Assembly (NCBI RefSeq): GCF_027111295.1
Contig: NZ_CP114287.1
Coordinates: forward strand, 1,674,001 to 1,738,000
From: Flavobacterium gelatinilyticum
GTDB taxonomy: Bacteria; Bacteroidota; Bacteroidia; Flavobacteriales; Flavobacteriaceae
Length of the DNA: 64,000 bases
Direction: 5' to 3'
Shown: piece by piece, positions 57,515 to 64,000 of the stretch
Layout: every line of letters begins with the position of its first letter
Position numbering within the stretch: the stretch's first letter is position 1
Program-made: the position numbers and the translations under genes
Notes under the pieces: model-generated
Databases searched by the model: none
What the model saw: the letters and a program-made list of their open reading frames with translations, nothing else
What the model was told of the DNA's origin: nothing

Positions 57515-57595
57515 AAATGAGGTTAGATAGTTAGTAAAGTTTAAAACGTAAAGTTTTTAAAACAGCTCTTTGTGGTTATTGAGCTGTTTTTTTTT
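57515..57595 (+). terminator. Conserved 3' UTR with terminator, copy 2
   Basis: GAGGTTAGATAGTTAGTAAAG is followed by the terminator at 57561-57595, AACAGCTC / GAGCTGTT plus T run, as in copy 1. Confidence 0.8.
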
Positions 57596-57682
57596 GCTCT
57601 TTACTTTCCGGTAAGGTGAACTTTACAAAACCTTTATTTTATTCCTACAAATATTATTGAATCGTTAGCCAATGGTAAAATT

Positions 57683-57877
57683 ACGTTTTTGTAAAAACGT
57701 TGAAAAAAATTAGCCTAATTAACAAAAACACCTAATTTAATTCAAAAATTAACCTATAACGGTTTCGTAAATGAGAATACAGCATAGAAATTGGAAAATA
57801 GAGCAAACAAAAATCTTACAAAGCTGTAGTAATTTTACATCAGAGAATTAAACTAATAAATTTAAAAACTAACAGTT
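57683..57877 (+). promoter_or_regulatory. Conserved upstream module, copy 3
   Basis: Begins with the near-perfect palindrome ACGTTTTTGTAAAAACGT (57683), 68 bases before the conserved word at 57751-57775, the same distance as in copy 1. At the TTG position the sequence is CAA (57804-57806); the 23-base spacer and TAATTTTACATC (57830) are kept. Confidence 0.65.
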
Positions 57878-58282
57878 ATGAAAAAGATTTTAAAGTTGAG
57901 TTTAGTATGTGCGGTGCTTTTTACAGGAAGCACTTATGCAATCGATGGTAATGAAGATTTTAATCTTCACGTTATAAAAGCAAACGGAAAGCAGATCACT
58001 TTTGCTCTTAACAGAGTACAAAAAGCAAACCTTGCTATTTATGATCAGGACGGATCTCTAATTTATTCTGAAACCGCTTCTGGTAAAGATGGAATTTTGA
58101 GAACTTTCAGCTTAGAGGAATTTCCGGAAGGAACCTATTTCTTAGAAGTGGAAGACAGTATTAAAAAAGTTAAGCATGAAATTACAATAACTGATGCCGC
58201 AACTGTATTATCTACAAAAGCAGTTTCATCAGTTTACAAAGCAGGTTATTCTGCAAAAAATACCAGCGTAGCAGTACGCTAA
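57878..58282 (+). CDS. Small exported protein, array member 3
   Basis: A 134-residue paralogue, more diverged than members 1 and 2: signal peptide ending TYA, AIDGNEDFNLHV, LAIYDQDGSLIYSE, ILRTFSLEEFPEGTYFLEVED and KVKHEITI. A 16-residue C-terminal extension (VYKAGYSAKNTSVAVR) is not found in members 1 and 2. Confidence 0.85.
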   Translation: MKKILKLSLVCAVLFTGSTYAIDGNEDFNLHVIKANGKQITFALNRVQKANLAIYDQDGSLIYSETASGKDGILRTFSLEEFPEGTYFLEVEDSIKKVKHEITITDAATVLSTKAVSSVYKAGYSAKNTSVAVR

Positions 58283-58284
58283 AA

Positions 58285-58388
58285 AAGTTATACTTCTCAT
58301 AAGTATAAAATAAGGTTAGATAGTTAGTAAAGTTAAAACGTGATTGTTTTAAAAACAGCTCTTTGTGGTTATTGAGCTGTTTTTTTTT
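58285..58388 (+). terminator. Conserved 3' UTR with terminator, copy 3
   Basis: AAGTTATACTTCTCAT, then AGGTTAGATAGTTAGTAAAG, then the terminator at 58354-58388 with the same AACAGCTC / GAGCTGTT stem and T run. Confidence 0.8.
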
Positions 58389-58586
58389 GCTTTTTACCGA
58401 AGAAAAAAGAAAGCCTTTTAACTATTTGAAAAACTATTCTTAATAATTGTTCGAAGCTTATTTTTTTATGTTAAAAAAATTTATTTTGGCAGAAAACCGC
58501 AATCCCTTTATTTACGTACATAGCGAAGAACAAAGCTTCGAAAAGGTTTCAATTCAGCATTTTAGACGGGAAAAAAGCCTGATTTT

Positions 58587-58620
58587 TTGCTAAAAAATTA
58601 AAATTCTATTTGTAGTTTTG
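58587..58620 (+). promoter_or_regulatory. Candidate promoter of array member 4
   Basis: TTG (58587-58589), a 23-base spacer, and TAGTTTTG (58613-58620), an exact TAnnTTTG match. The conserved upstream word of members 1-3 is absent here. Confidence 0.55.
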
Positions 58621-58654
58621 GTCGTTCCACATTTAGTAATAAACTTTAAAAAAC

Positions 58655-59041
58655 ATGACAAAATTTACCAAGACCGGGTTAGTTGCTGCCTTTTTTTTAG
58701 CAACACTTTTTACTTATGCCATTGATGGAAATGGAGATTATATTTTAAATATAAAAACCGGAAACGGAAAAGTAGTAACCTTTACTCTAGACACCGTTGA
58801 CAACACATCGTTTTCTATCTATGACGAAAATCACAATTTACTTTATGCGGGAGAATCTGCAGCAAACAAATTAGAGGTTTCTAAAACCATAAGCCTTGAA
58901 AGCTTTCCGGCCGGAACTTATGTTTTAGAAGTTAAAGCAAACGAAAAAATTGCTAAGCACGAAATTAAAGTTGCTGCAAAAAAGGTAAAAACAGTAAAGT
59001 TAGACGAATCTGTAAACCATAGTCCAGGTTTTCGTCGTTAA
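58655..59041 (+). CDS. Small exported protein, array member 4
   Basis: A 128-residue distant paralogue: signal peptide ending TYA, AIDGNGDYILNIKTGNGK, FSIYDENHNLLYAGE, ISLESFPAGTYVLEVKA and KHEIKVA. It keeps the fold but not the shared control modules. It has its own TAGTTTTG promoter and a separate terminator. Confidence 0.82.
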   Translation: MTKFTKTGLVAAFFLATLFTYAIDGNGDYILNIKTGNGKVVTFTLDTVDNTSFSIYDENHNLLYAGESAANKLEVSKTISLESFPAGTYVLEVKANEKIAKHEIKVAAKKVKTVKLDESVNHSPGFRR

Positions 59042-59070
59042 CCACTCTTTTTGCCCAAAGAAAGAATAAA

Positions 59071-59100
59071 AAGCAGTTCATAAAACCGAACTGCTTTTTT
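59071..59100. terminator. Bidirectional terminator
   Basis: AAGCAGTTC and GAACTGCTT pair around an 8-base loop, followed by a T run; shared with the convergent gene at 59103. Confidence 0.85.
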
Positions 59101-59102
59101 AT

Positions 59103-59522
59103 TTAAATTTCATTTTTACGCAAATCTGCCCCTTTTTTTACCAGTTTCCAGAAAAAGCCTGTTTCTGATACAATCACAATGCTTTTAGTTTCTCCGTAAA
59201 CCGAGGAATGTACAAAAGCACAGATGTAATCTAATAAATCCATTTCGGTAAAGCTTTGCTTGTATTCCGGTCTAACGTCATCGCTGTTGGCAAAACAGAC
59301 GTTTTCATGGCTTTCTTTTATAAAGATCAGCTTTAGGGTTTGTTCTATTTTGGATAAAAGCGACTTATTTAGAATTTCATTTTCAAAAGCATCTTCAAGT
59401 TTAAACTCAATTTTGTTTTCTGCCGAAATTATAGCTAAAACACAATTCTCCAAATCAATATTTTGAAACAATTCTGATTTTTCTAAACTATTTATCTGCT
59501 CTAAATACTTTTGAATTTCCAT
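59103..59522 (-). CDS. Hypothetical protein
   Basis: A 139-residue soluble, acidic protein with no signal peptide. Helical N-terminus (IQKYLEQINSLEKSELFQ), beta-rich centre (NCVLAIISAENKIEFKLED) and a conserved-looking DLLDYICAFVHSSVYGETKSIVIVSETGFFWKLVKKGA end. Family not recognised. Lies between the small-protein array and an XRE regulator, both in accessory surroundings. Confidence 0.55.
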   Translation of the reverse strand: MEIQKYLEQINSLEKSELFQNIDLENCVLAIISAENKIEFKLEDAFENEILNKSLLSKIEQTLKLIFIKESHENVCFANSDDVRPEYKQSFTEMDLLDYICAFVHSSVYGETKSIVIVSETGFFWKLVKKGADLRKNEI

Positions 59523-59551
59523 AACGAAAGCAATTAAATTCCTTAAAGCAA

Positions 59552-59584
59552 AAAAGCAGCTCTGTTTAAGAACTGCCTTTTTAT
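59552..59584 (-). terminator. XRE-gene terminator
   Basis: GCAGCTCT and AGAACTGC pair with one mismatch; a T run follows on the minus strand. Confidence 0.6.
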
Positions 59585-59994
59585 TATTTCTGATTTAGTA
59601 ATTTTTCTAAATACTCAATTTTGTCTTTTTCCGACTGAAGCAGACGCTCGTAAAGCTTTTTATTTTCTTCTACAGTTTCCATTAATTTATCTAATGGATT
59701 GAAAGTGCAATTATTTCCAAAATTTACTTGGCTATCTTTTGTATCATTAAAAGTGTTGAAATAATTAATCATTCCTTCTTCTGAAAAGTTTTTAATTGCT
59801 TCTGCTGTAACACCAAGTGCTTTTGCAATAGCGATAAGTTTATCATCATCTATCGTTTCACTATTTTCTAAAATAGAAATCGCTTGCTGATTTGTTCCTA
59901 AAGCCTGTGCCAAAGCTTCCTGCTTCATATCTCGAAGTTCACGAATACGGCTTATTTTTCGCCCTATATGATTTGGTTTTGTTAGTGTGCTCAT
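59584..59994 (-). CDS. XRE family helix-turn-helix regulator
   Basis: A 136-residue DNA-binding protein. Residues 10-66 form a lambda-repressor-like HTH: IGRKISRIRELRDMKQEALAQALGTNQQAISILENS. The C-terminal 60 residues are a charged helix with heptad-like Leu/Ile spacing (LMETVEENKKLYERLLQSEKDKIEYLEKLL), suitable for dimerisation. Single gene. Possible regulator of a nearby accessory module, but no operator is recognised. Confidence 0.85.
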   Translation of the reverse strand: MSTLTKPNHIGRKISRIRELRDMKQEALAQALGTNQQAISILENSETIDDDKLIAIAKALGVTAEAIKNFSEEGMINYFNTFNDTKDSQVNFGNNCTFNPLDKLMETVEENKKLYERLLQSEKDKIEYLEKLLNQK

Positions 59995-60192
59995 AATTCA
60001 AAGATAATAATTAAGTATAAGAATCTGCGAGATGTAAAAAACATATTTAATCGTGTACCAAACACAAAAAATTGATTCGCTACATAAAAATCTATTTCTT
60101 CCTTCGCCGAATCAAACAAAAGTACAATTTTTCTTATATAAAATTTATAAAGCTAAATTGTAAAATTAAATTACCAGCAAAAAATAAAAATT

Positions 60193-60507
60193 ATGGAAAC
60201 CAACAAAACTAAAAACCTCGAATACCTTAAATCACTAACCGATTTATATTTCAGTACCCTGCAGCCCGCAAACGATAATCATGACACGTACACAGCTAAA
60301 ATCAAAGTTTTAAATTACTTCGAACTCGGCTGTCTTATTACCGATATGCTGAAACTCTGCATCCACGCCCTAGATCACGATATGCACAATGTCGAAAAGA
60401 AGAAAAAGCAATCTATAAATGTAGGCCTAATTCTGGAAATGGTTCTTTCTATTTTTCCTTTGGATGAAATGGAATTTTTGGGGTATGTTGGGGAGGTTGT
60501 TGAGTAA
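60193..60507 (+). CDS. Hypothetical small protein
   Basis: A 104-residue soluble protein with two helical blocks (NLEYLKSLTDLYFSTLQPANDNHDTY; INVGLILEMVLSIFPLDEMEFLGYVGEVVE). Several Asp/His/Glu and Cys residues lie in the middle (LGCLITDMLKLCIHALDHDMHN). I do not recognise the family. It faces a pair of palindromic repeats downstream. Confidence 0.55.
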   Translation: METNKTKNLEYLKSLTDLYFSTLQPANDNHDTYTAKIKVLNYFELGCLITDMLKLCIHALDHDMHNVEKKKKQSINVGLILEMVLSIFPLDEMEFLGYVGEVVE

Positions 60508-60527
60508 TTATATTCCAACCCAACAAG

Positions 60528-60640
60528 CACACAATCTTGTCATTTCGACCGAAGGGAGAAATCACATTCGGGAATCGACAAAGCAAATCACCAATCTTTG
60601 TAGAATTGCTAGTGTGATTTCTCGTTCCTCGAAATGACAA
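60528..60640. repeat. TCATTTCGA palindromic repeat, copy 1
   Basis: TTGTCATTTCGA (60538-60549) is mirrored by TCGAAATGACAA (60629-60640), and GAGAAATCACA by a TGTGATTTCTC in the inner arm. Encodes nothing. Confidence 0.75.
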
Positions 60641-60653
60641 ACTTTGCGTTTAC

Positions 60654-60679
60654 GAGCGAGACGCTCGTGCCAGCAGAGG
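60654..60679. repeat. GAGCG/CGCTC hairpin between the two palindromes
   Basis: GAGCGAGACGCTC folds back on itself, followed by GTGCCAGCAGAGG. Typical of a dispersed repeat edge. Confidence 0.5.
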
Positions 60680-60680
60680 A

Positions 60681-60790
60681 CACACAATCTTGTCATTTCG
60701 ACCGCTAGGGAGAAATCACACTCGGGATTCGACAATGCAAATCGTCAATCTTTGTAGAATTACTTGTGTGATTTCTTCTCTGTCGAATTT
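60681..60790. repeat. TCATTTCGA palindromic repeat, copy 2
   Basis: Starts CACACAATCTTGTCATTTCG, as copy 1, and repeats most of its core, ending TTACTTGTGTGATTTCT. The right arm is degenerate. Confidence 0.7.
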
Positions 60791-60799
60791 TAAACATTA

Positions 60800-61225
60800 T
60801 TAATTTTTCATTGTCGCTTTTTTAGCTTTATTGTCCTGGCTAAGTTTAATAAAGTTTACAGGCGGAAGCAATACAGCTTTCATACCAGCCTTTAAAGATG
60901 TTCCTGCAATGTGCTCCCTAATAAAAGGATAGATAATAGCAGGACCATTCGCTTCAACAAATTTCTCTACAGGCAAAATATCTTCATTTCCTATTTCAAA
61001 AACTCCAAGGTAATTTGTCGTAAATCTAAACAACTTTTTTCTTTTATATTTCCCAATCAAATCAACTTTCAAAGAAATTATAACATCACCTGAGATTAAA
61101 GTATGCTGAATATCAATATCAACCTGATTATCTATTTCAGCAGAAAAATCTATTTCTGCTTCTCTTCTAAAATTACTTTCAATTAGAGATAAACTTTTAA
61201 GTTTATAGGTTTTATTTTCACTCAT
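60800..61225 (-). CDS. SecB-like chaperone
   Basis: A 141-residue protein with the SecB hallmark near its C-terminal half: NGPAIIYPFIREHI (residues 93-106), then LLPPVNF (119-125). SecB keeps preproteins unfolded for SecA, but small SecB-like proteins also control toxins in toxin-antitoxin-chaperone (TAC) systems. Here the gene is one base downstream of an unknown gene and in an operon with a HEPN protein, a context that favours the TAC-like reading. This is inference; general Sec export is also possible. Confidence 0.75.
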   Translation of the reverse strand: MSENKTYKLKSLSLIESNFRREAEIDFSAEIDNQVDIDIQHTLISGDVIISLKVDLIGKYKRKKLFRFTTNYLGVFEIGNEDILPVEKFVEANGPAIIYPFIREHIAGTSLKAGMKAVLLPPVNFIKLSQDNKAKKATMKN

Positions 61226-61226
61226 C

Positions 61227-61787
61227 TTAAGCAGCTAAGGGGTAATCATTGTCCATAGAATCGCAATCATAATCAATTTGTACTGTCGGTAAAATAGTGT
61301 CAACCGTAGTATAAAGCTCAGGGTTTTGAACCTTTTCTGTACTATGAATCATTTTTTTAGCACTTAAATTTTGGAAAATGGCATCATATTTTAAGTTAAT
61401 ACCATCAATCATAACTTTAAAATTAATATTCGATTGCCAATCAACTATATAATCTTCAAACAAAGTAGAGATAATATCTTCTAAATCGAATTTCTTGTAT
61501 ATTTCTTTATTTTTAGATTTTCCTTTAATAACAATAGGAGACTCTAAAGAAATACCATCTTCTTCATTAATAAAAGTTAGAATATCAAAAGGAAAGAGAT
61601 TTATAAATTCTAAGCTTATCTCTTTTTCTATTGCTATATATTTTTTGTTGTTTTCAAATTCATATATAGGTGATACTTCTACAAAATGTGAATCACAAAA
61701 TTGATTATATTCGTATCTAATTGTCAATTGAGGAATATCATTAGCTAATTCCTGAATTTTTCTTAATATGTAGGCTTTTGAATTCAT
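61227..61787 (-). CDS. Hypothetical protein of the HEPN-SecB-like operon
   Basis: A 186-residue soluble protein with helix/strand alternation (ILRKIQELANDIPQLTIRYEYNQFCDSHFVEVSP) and a conserved-looking FINLFPFDILTFINEEDGISLESPIVIKGKS stretch. No nucleotidyltransferase GSxxxG/DxD motif is seen, so it is not the usual MNT partner of HEPN proteins. Its start codon overlaps the HEPN stop (ATGA). Possible antitoxin or effector; unknown. Confidence 0.55.
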   Translation of the reverse strand: MNSKAYILRKIQELANDIPQLTIRYEYNQFCDSHFVEVSPIYEFENNKKYIAIEKEISLEFINLFPFDILTFINEEDGISLESPIVIKGKSKNKEIYKKFDLEDIISTLFEDYIVDWQSNINFKVMIDGINLKYDAIFQNLSAKKMIHSTEKVQNPELYTTVDTILPTVQIDYDCDSMDNDYPLAA

Positions 61788-62209
61788 AAGGCAAAATGTT
61801 TAATTAATTCATCATTAATTGTTCTTGATAAATTTAGCGAGATTGTTGCTGTTTTTGTATCTATAGCATCTTCTTTGTAGTCAGCTGTATGTCTATAACG
61901 TTTCAAAATTCCTATCTTACTATCAAATAAACGTCCAAAAGTTTCATTCGTAGTTGTTATATTTTCTTTTATAAATGAAATCGTTAAATTATGTGAATCT
62001 TCTTTAAAGTTTTTACTATTTAATGACTCAGCGTATTTTCTTTCTTGAAAAGAATCCCATTCGTTATTCAATTTGTATTTTAATATGTATAATATAATTT
62101 GATAAGTACTGTAATAAACACAATGTATACTTGATGAATATTTTTCATTATTAAATAGAAGTTCTGCAGACTCAAAATTATTTAAAGACTTCGTAATATA
62201 TTCACTCAT
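61784..62209 (-). CDS. HEPN domain-like protein
   Basis: A 141-residue all-helical protein resembling PF05168 HEPN domains: a first helix pair (NNFESAELLFNNEKYSSSIHCVYYSTYQIILYIL), then KRYRHTADYKED near residues 103-113, where Arg104/Arg106, His107 and Asp110 match the Rx..H/ADY-type active or contact region. Many HEPN proteins are RNases in toxin-antitoxin or defence systems. First gene of the tight three-gene operon. Its catalytic state cannot be judged from one sequence. Confidence 0.7.
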   Translation of the reverse strand: MSEYITKSLNNFESAELLFNNEKYSSSIHCVYYSTYQIILYILKYKLNNEWDSFQERKYAESLNSKNFKEDSHNLTISFIKENITTTNETFGRLFDSKIGILKRYRHTADYKEDAIDTKTATISLNLSRTINDELIKHFAL

Positions 62210-62775
62210 AGATATTATATAGAAGAATGCAATAATACATATTTAAATAACTTATATATAAAGTTAAGTTTTTTTATTTAAAATTATCAATTGTAAAAAG
62301 TTATAATTATCTCAAAATAAAACATTCTCAATAATTAGTTAAAAATTTGACTTGCCAAATATATGAATATATTCGACATCACAAATCATTTCAATATTAT
62401 TCTCACAATTTTTAACAAAAAATAAAACGTATCAAATTCGCATGGATAAATATTAATAAAAATTACACTTTAATAGATATTCTACAATAAATATCCATTC
62501 ACAAATCTATAATGCTTTTTTCATTTATCAATAGGTATAATTACCCTATTTATCTCAAATGTAATTTTTAAATATGTCGAAAGTATTATAATATTGGATA
62601 TTTCAAAAGTACCTGCTCAGTTTTATTACAACTATGTTCAGGTACTGAAAGATTGTGAGGAGCATTTTAACAAACTGTCTCATATATACTCGTTTTTTAA
62701 CTCTGTAAATGATTTAAATAAAAACCCTCTCAAAAATCTTGAGAGAGTTTTCCATAAATCTATAAAAAGTAAATC
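62210..62775. other. AT-rich intergenic region
   Basis: 566 bases, very A/T rich, between the HEPN operon promoter side and the mutase gene. It must hold the operon promoter. Apart from the mutase terminator at 62715-62750, I see no hairpin, repeat or believable ORF. Confidence 0.4.
62715..62750 (-). terminator. Terminator of the methylmalonyl-CoA mutase-family gene
   Basis: ACCCTCTCAA pairs with TTGAGAGAGT; on the minus strand T-rich sequence follows. Confidence 0.75.
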
Positions 62776-64000
62776 TTACATATTCCTTCTATACTGCCCA
62801 CCAACCTCAAACAACGCCGAAGTAATCTGACCAAGAGAACAAACTTTTGTAGCTTCCATTAAATAATCGAATAAGTTTTCGTTTTTAATGGCTGCGTCTT
62901 GCAACTGGCTTAAATGCTCGTTTACTTTTGCTTCGTGGAAATTATGCAGATTGTCCAACATCGTAATCTGGTATTGTTTTTCTACTTCTGTGGCACGAAT
63001 TACCTCAGCCGGAATTACTGTTGGCGATCCTTTTGAACTCAGGAACGTATTTACACCCACAATTGGGAAATCTCCGTTGTGTTTTAAGGTTTCGTAATAC
63101 AAACTTTCTTCCTGAATTTTAGAACGTTGGTACATTGTTTCCATTGCACCAAGAACGCCGCCTCTTTCTGTGATTCTGTCGAATTCCTGTAAAACAGCTT
63201 CTTCTACCAAATCAGTTAATTCTTCGATGATGAACGAACCTTGTATTGGGTTTTCATTTTTCGCCAAACCTAATTCTTTATTGATAATCAGCTGAATTGC
63301 CATCGCACGACGTACAGATTCTTCTGTTGGCGTGGTAATTGCTTCGTCGTAAGCGTTGGTGTGTAATGAATTACAGTTGTCATAAATCGCATACAAAGCC
63401 TGCAAAGTCGTTCTGATATCGTTGAAATCAATTTCCTGCGCGTGTAACGAACGTCCGGAAGTCTGAATATGATATTTCAGCATTTGCGCTCTTTCGTTGG
63501 CTCCGTATTTCAATTTCATGGCTTTTGCCCAAATCTTACGCGCCACACGACCAATAACCGAATATTCAGGATCTACTCCGTTCGAGAAGAAGAACGATAA
63601 ATTTGGTCCAAAATCGTTGATGTTCATTCCTCGGCTCAAATAATATTCCACGTAAGTGAAACCATTTGAAAGCGTAAACGCCAATTGCGTAATTGGGTTC
63701 GCTCCCGCCTCGGCAATATGATATCCTGAAATCGAAACCGAATAGAAATTACGAACGTTTTTAGTAATAAAATATTCCTGAACGTCTCCCATTAATCGTA
63801 GCGCAAATTCAGTTGAGAAAATACACGTATTCTGTGCCTGATCTTCTTTTAAAATATCGGCCTGAACCGTTCCACGAACTTGAGCTAACGTTTTTACTTT
63901 TATTTCGTTATAAACTTCCAAAGGCAAAACCTGATCTCCTGTAACACCCAAAAGCATTAATCCCAAACCGTTGTTTCCTGCCGGAAGTTCGCCTTGGTAT
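62776..64000 (-). CDS. Methylmalonyl-CoA mutase family protein, C-terminal part (runs off the window)
   Basis: Partial: the reading frame continues past 64000 ([13 protein letters not shown] at the edge), so the true start is outside. The visible 408 residues are the B12-mutase catalytic TIM barrel: [59 protein letters not shown] and [14 protein letters not shown] cobalamin-binding DxHxxG end is absent from this side; in the fused IcmF-type enzymes that domain is N-terminal, which would fit. Substrate: methylmalonyl-CoA or isobutyryl-CoA, not decidable here. Confidence 0.9.
   Translation of the reverse strand, partial: YQGELPAGNNGLGLMLLGVTGDQVLPLEVYNEIKVKTLAQVRGTVQADILKEDQAQNTCIFSTEFALRLMGDVQEYFITKNVRNFYSVSISGYHIAEAGANPITQLAFTLSNGFTYVEYYLSRGMNINDFGPNLSFFFSNGVDPEYSVIGRVARKIWAKAMKLKYGANERAQMLKYHIQTSGRSLHAQEIDFNDIRTTLQALYAIYDNCNSLHTNAYDEAITTPTEESVRRAMAIQLIINKELGLAKNENPIQGSFIIEELTDLVEEAVLQEFDRITERGGVLGAMETMYQRSKIQEESLYYETLKHNGDFPIVGVNTFLSSKGSPTVIPAEVIRATEVEKQYQITMLDNLHNFHEAKVNEHLSQLQDAAIKNENLFDYLMEATKVCSLGQITSALFEVGGQYRRNM

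Noticed and set aside
62210..62600. CRISPR or tRNA in the AT-rich gap
   Set aside because: No repeat-spacer regularity and no cloverleaf visible.
62594..62830. Plus-strand 78-codon ORF
   Set aside because: It covers the mutase terminator and the mutase 3' end and has no recognisable features.

Overview
This window is a piece of a Bacteroidota chromosome, almost certainly a Flavobacterium or a very close relative. The evidence is low GC content, AT-rich intergenic DNA, TAnnTTTG-type -7 promoter words, type IX secretion (T9SS) C-terminal sorting domains, the gliding lipoprotein GldI, a type III glutamine synthetase, a NagB fused to a PIG-L domain, and many families typical of Flavobacteriia. 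I saw no rRNA, tRNA, CRISPR array, transposase or prophage genes.

Layout. 1-9.8 kb: membrane protein, PlsC-like acyltransferase, CoA-type Nudix hydrolase, DUF4268 protein, nitronate monooxygenase-like flavoprotein, a T9SS-exported subtilase, mnmA, and an exported PEP/pyruvate-binding-domain protein. 9.8-25.6 kb, almost all on the minus strand: MORN-like protein, yidC, pyrG, small membrane proteins, nagB fusion, a lipoprotein, OsmC, two LysM proteins and guaA. 25.8-40.6 kb, mostly plus: lipoprotein, CbpA/CbpM-type chaperone pair, RidA, ClC channel, then a DHH phosphoesterase-gldI-PPIase-PPIase run that probably acts on envelope protein folding and gliding, followed by transporters, an aquaporin, a sterol-desaturase-like enzyme and an M61 peptidase. 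40.7-55.2 kb: GH92 mannosidase, PurM-like enzyme, divergent GSIII and GSII-type glutamine synthetases, TerC, a large T9SS cargo protein, a collagen-like lipoprotein, and an esterase/AraC pair.

55.2-59.1 kb is the most unusual stretch. Four small exported paralogues lie in tandem. The first three each carry a near-identical promoter module, in which the shared upstream word and the -7-like word are exactly 79 bases apart, and a near-identical structured 3' UTR with terminator. A fifth, orphan copy of the upstream word lies next to the AraC gene. The gap after the first gene contains three tandem ~135-base repeats.

59.1-64 kb looks like an accessory region. It holds an XRE regulator, unknown small genes, paired palindromic repeats, and a compact HEPN / unknown / SecB-like operon that could be an undescribed toxin-antitoxin-chaperone or defence module. 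The window ends inside a methylmalonyl-CoA mutase-family gene.

The intergenic DNA carries several repeat families: CGAATTCACGAATT palindromes, a MITE-like element with 21-base terminal inverted repeats, a CAAAG/CTTTG element, TCATTTCGA palindromes and CACGCAGATTT tandem repeats. Family assignments come from recognising motifs by eye; no database search was run.
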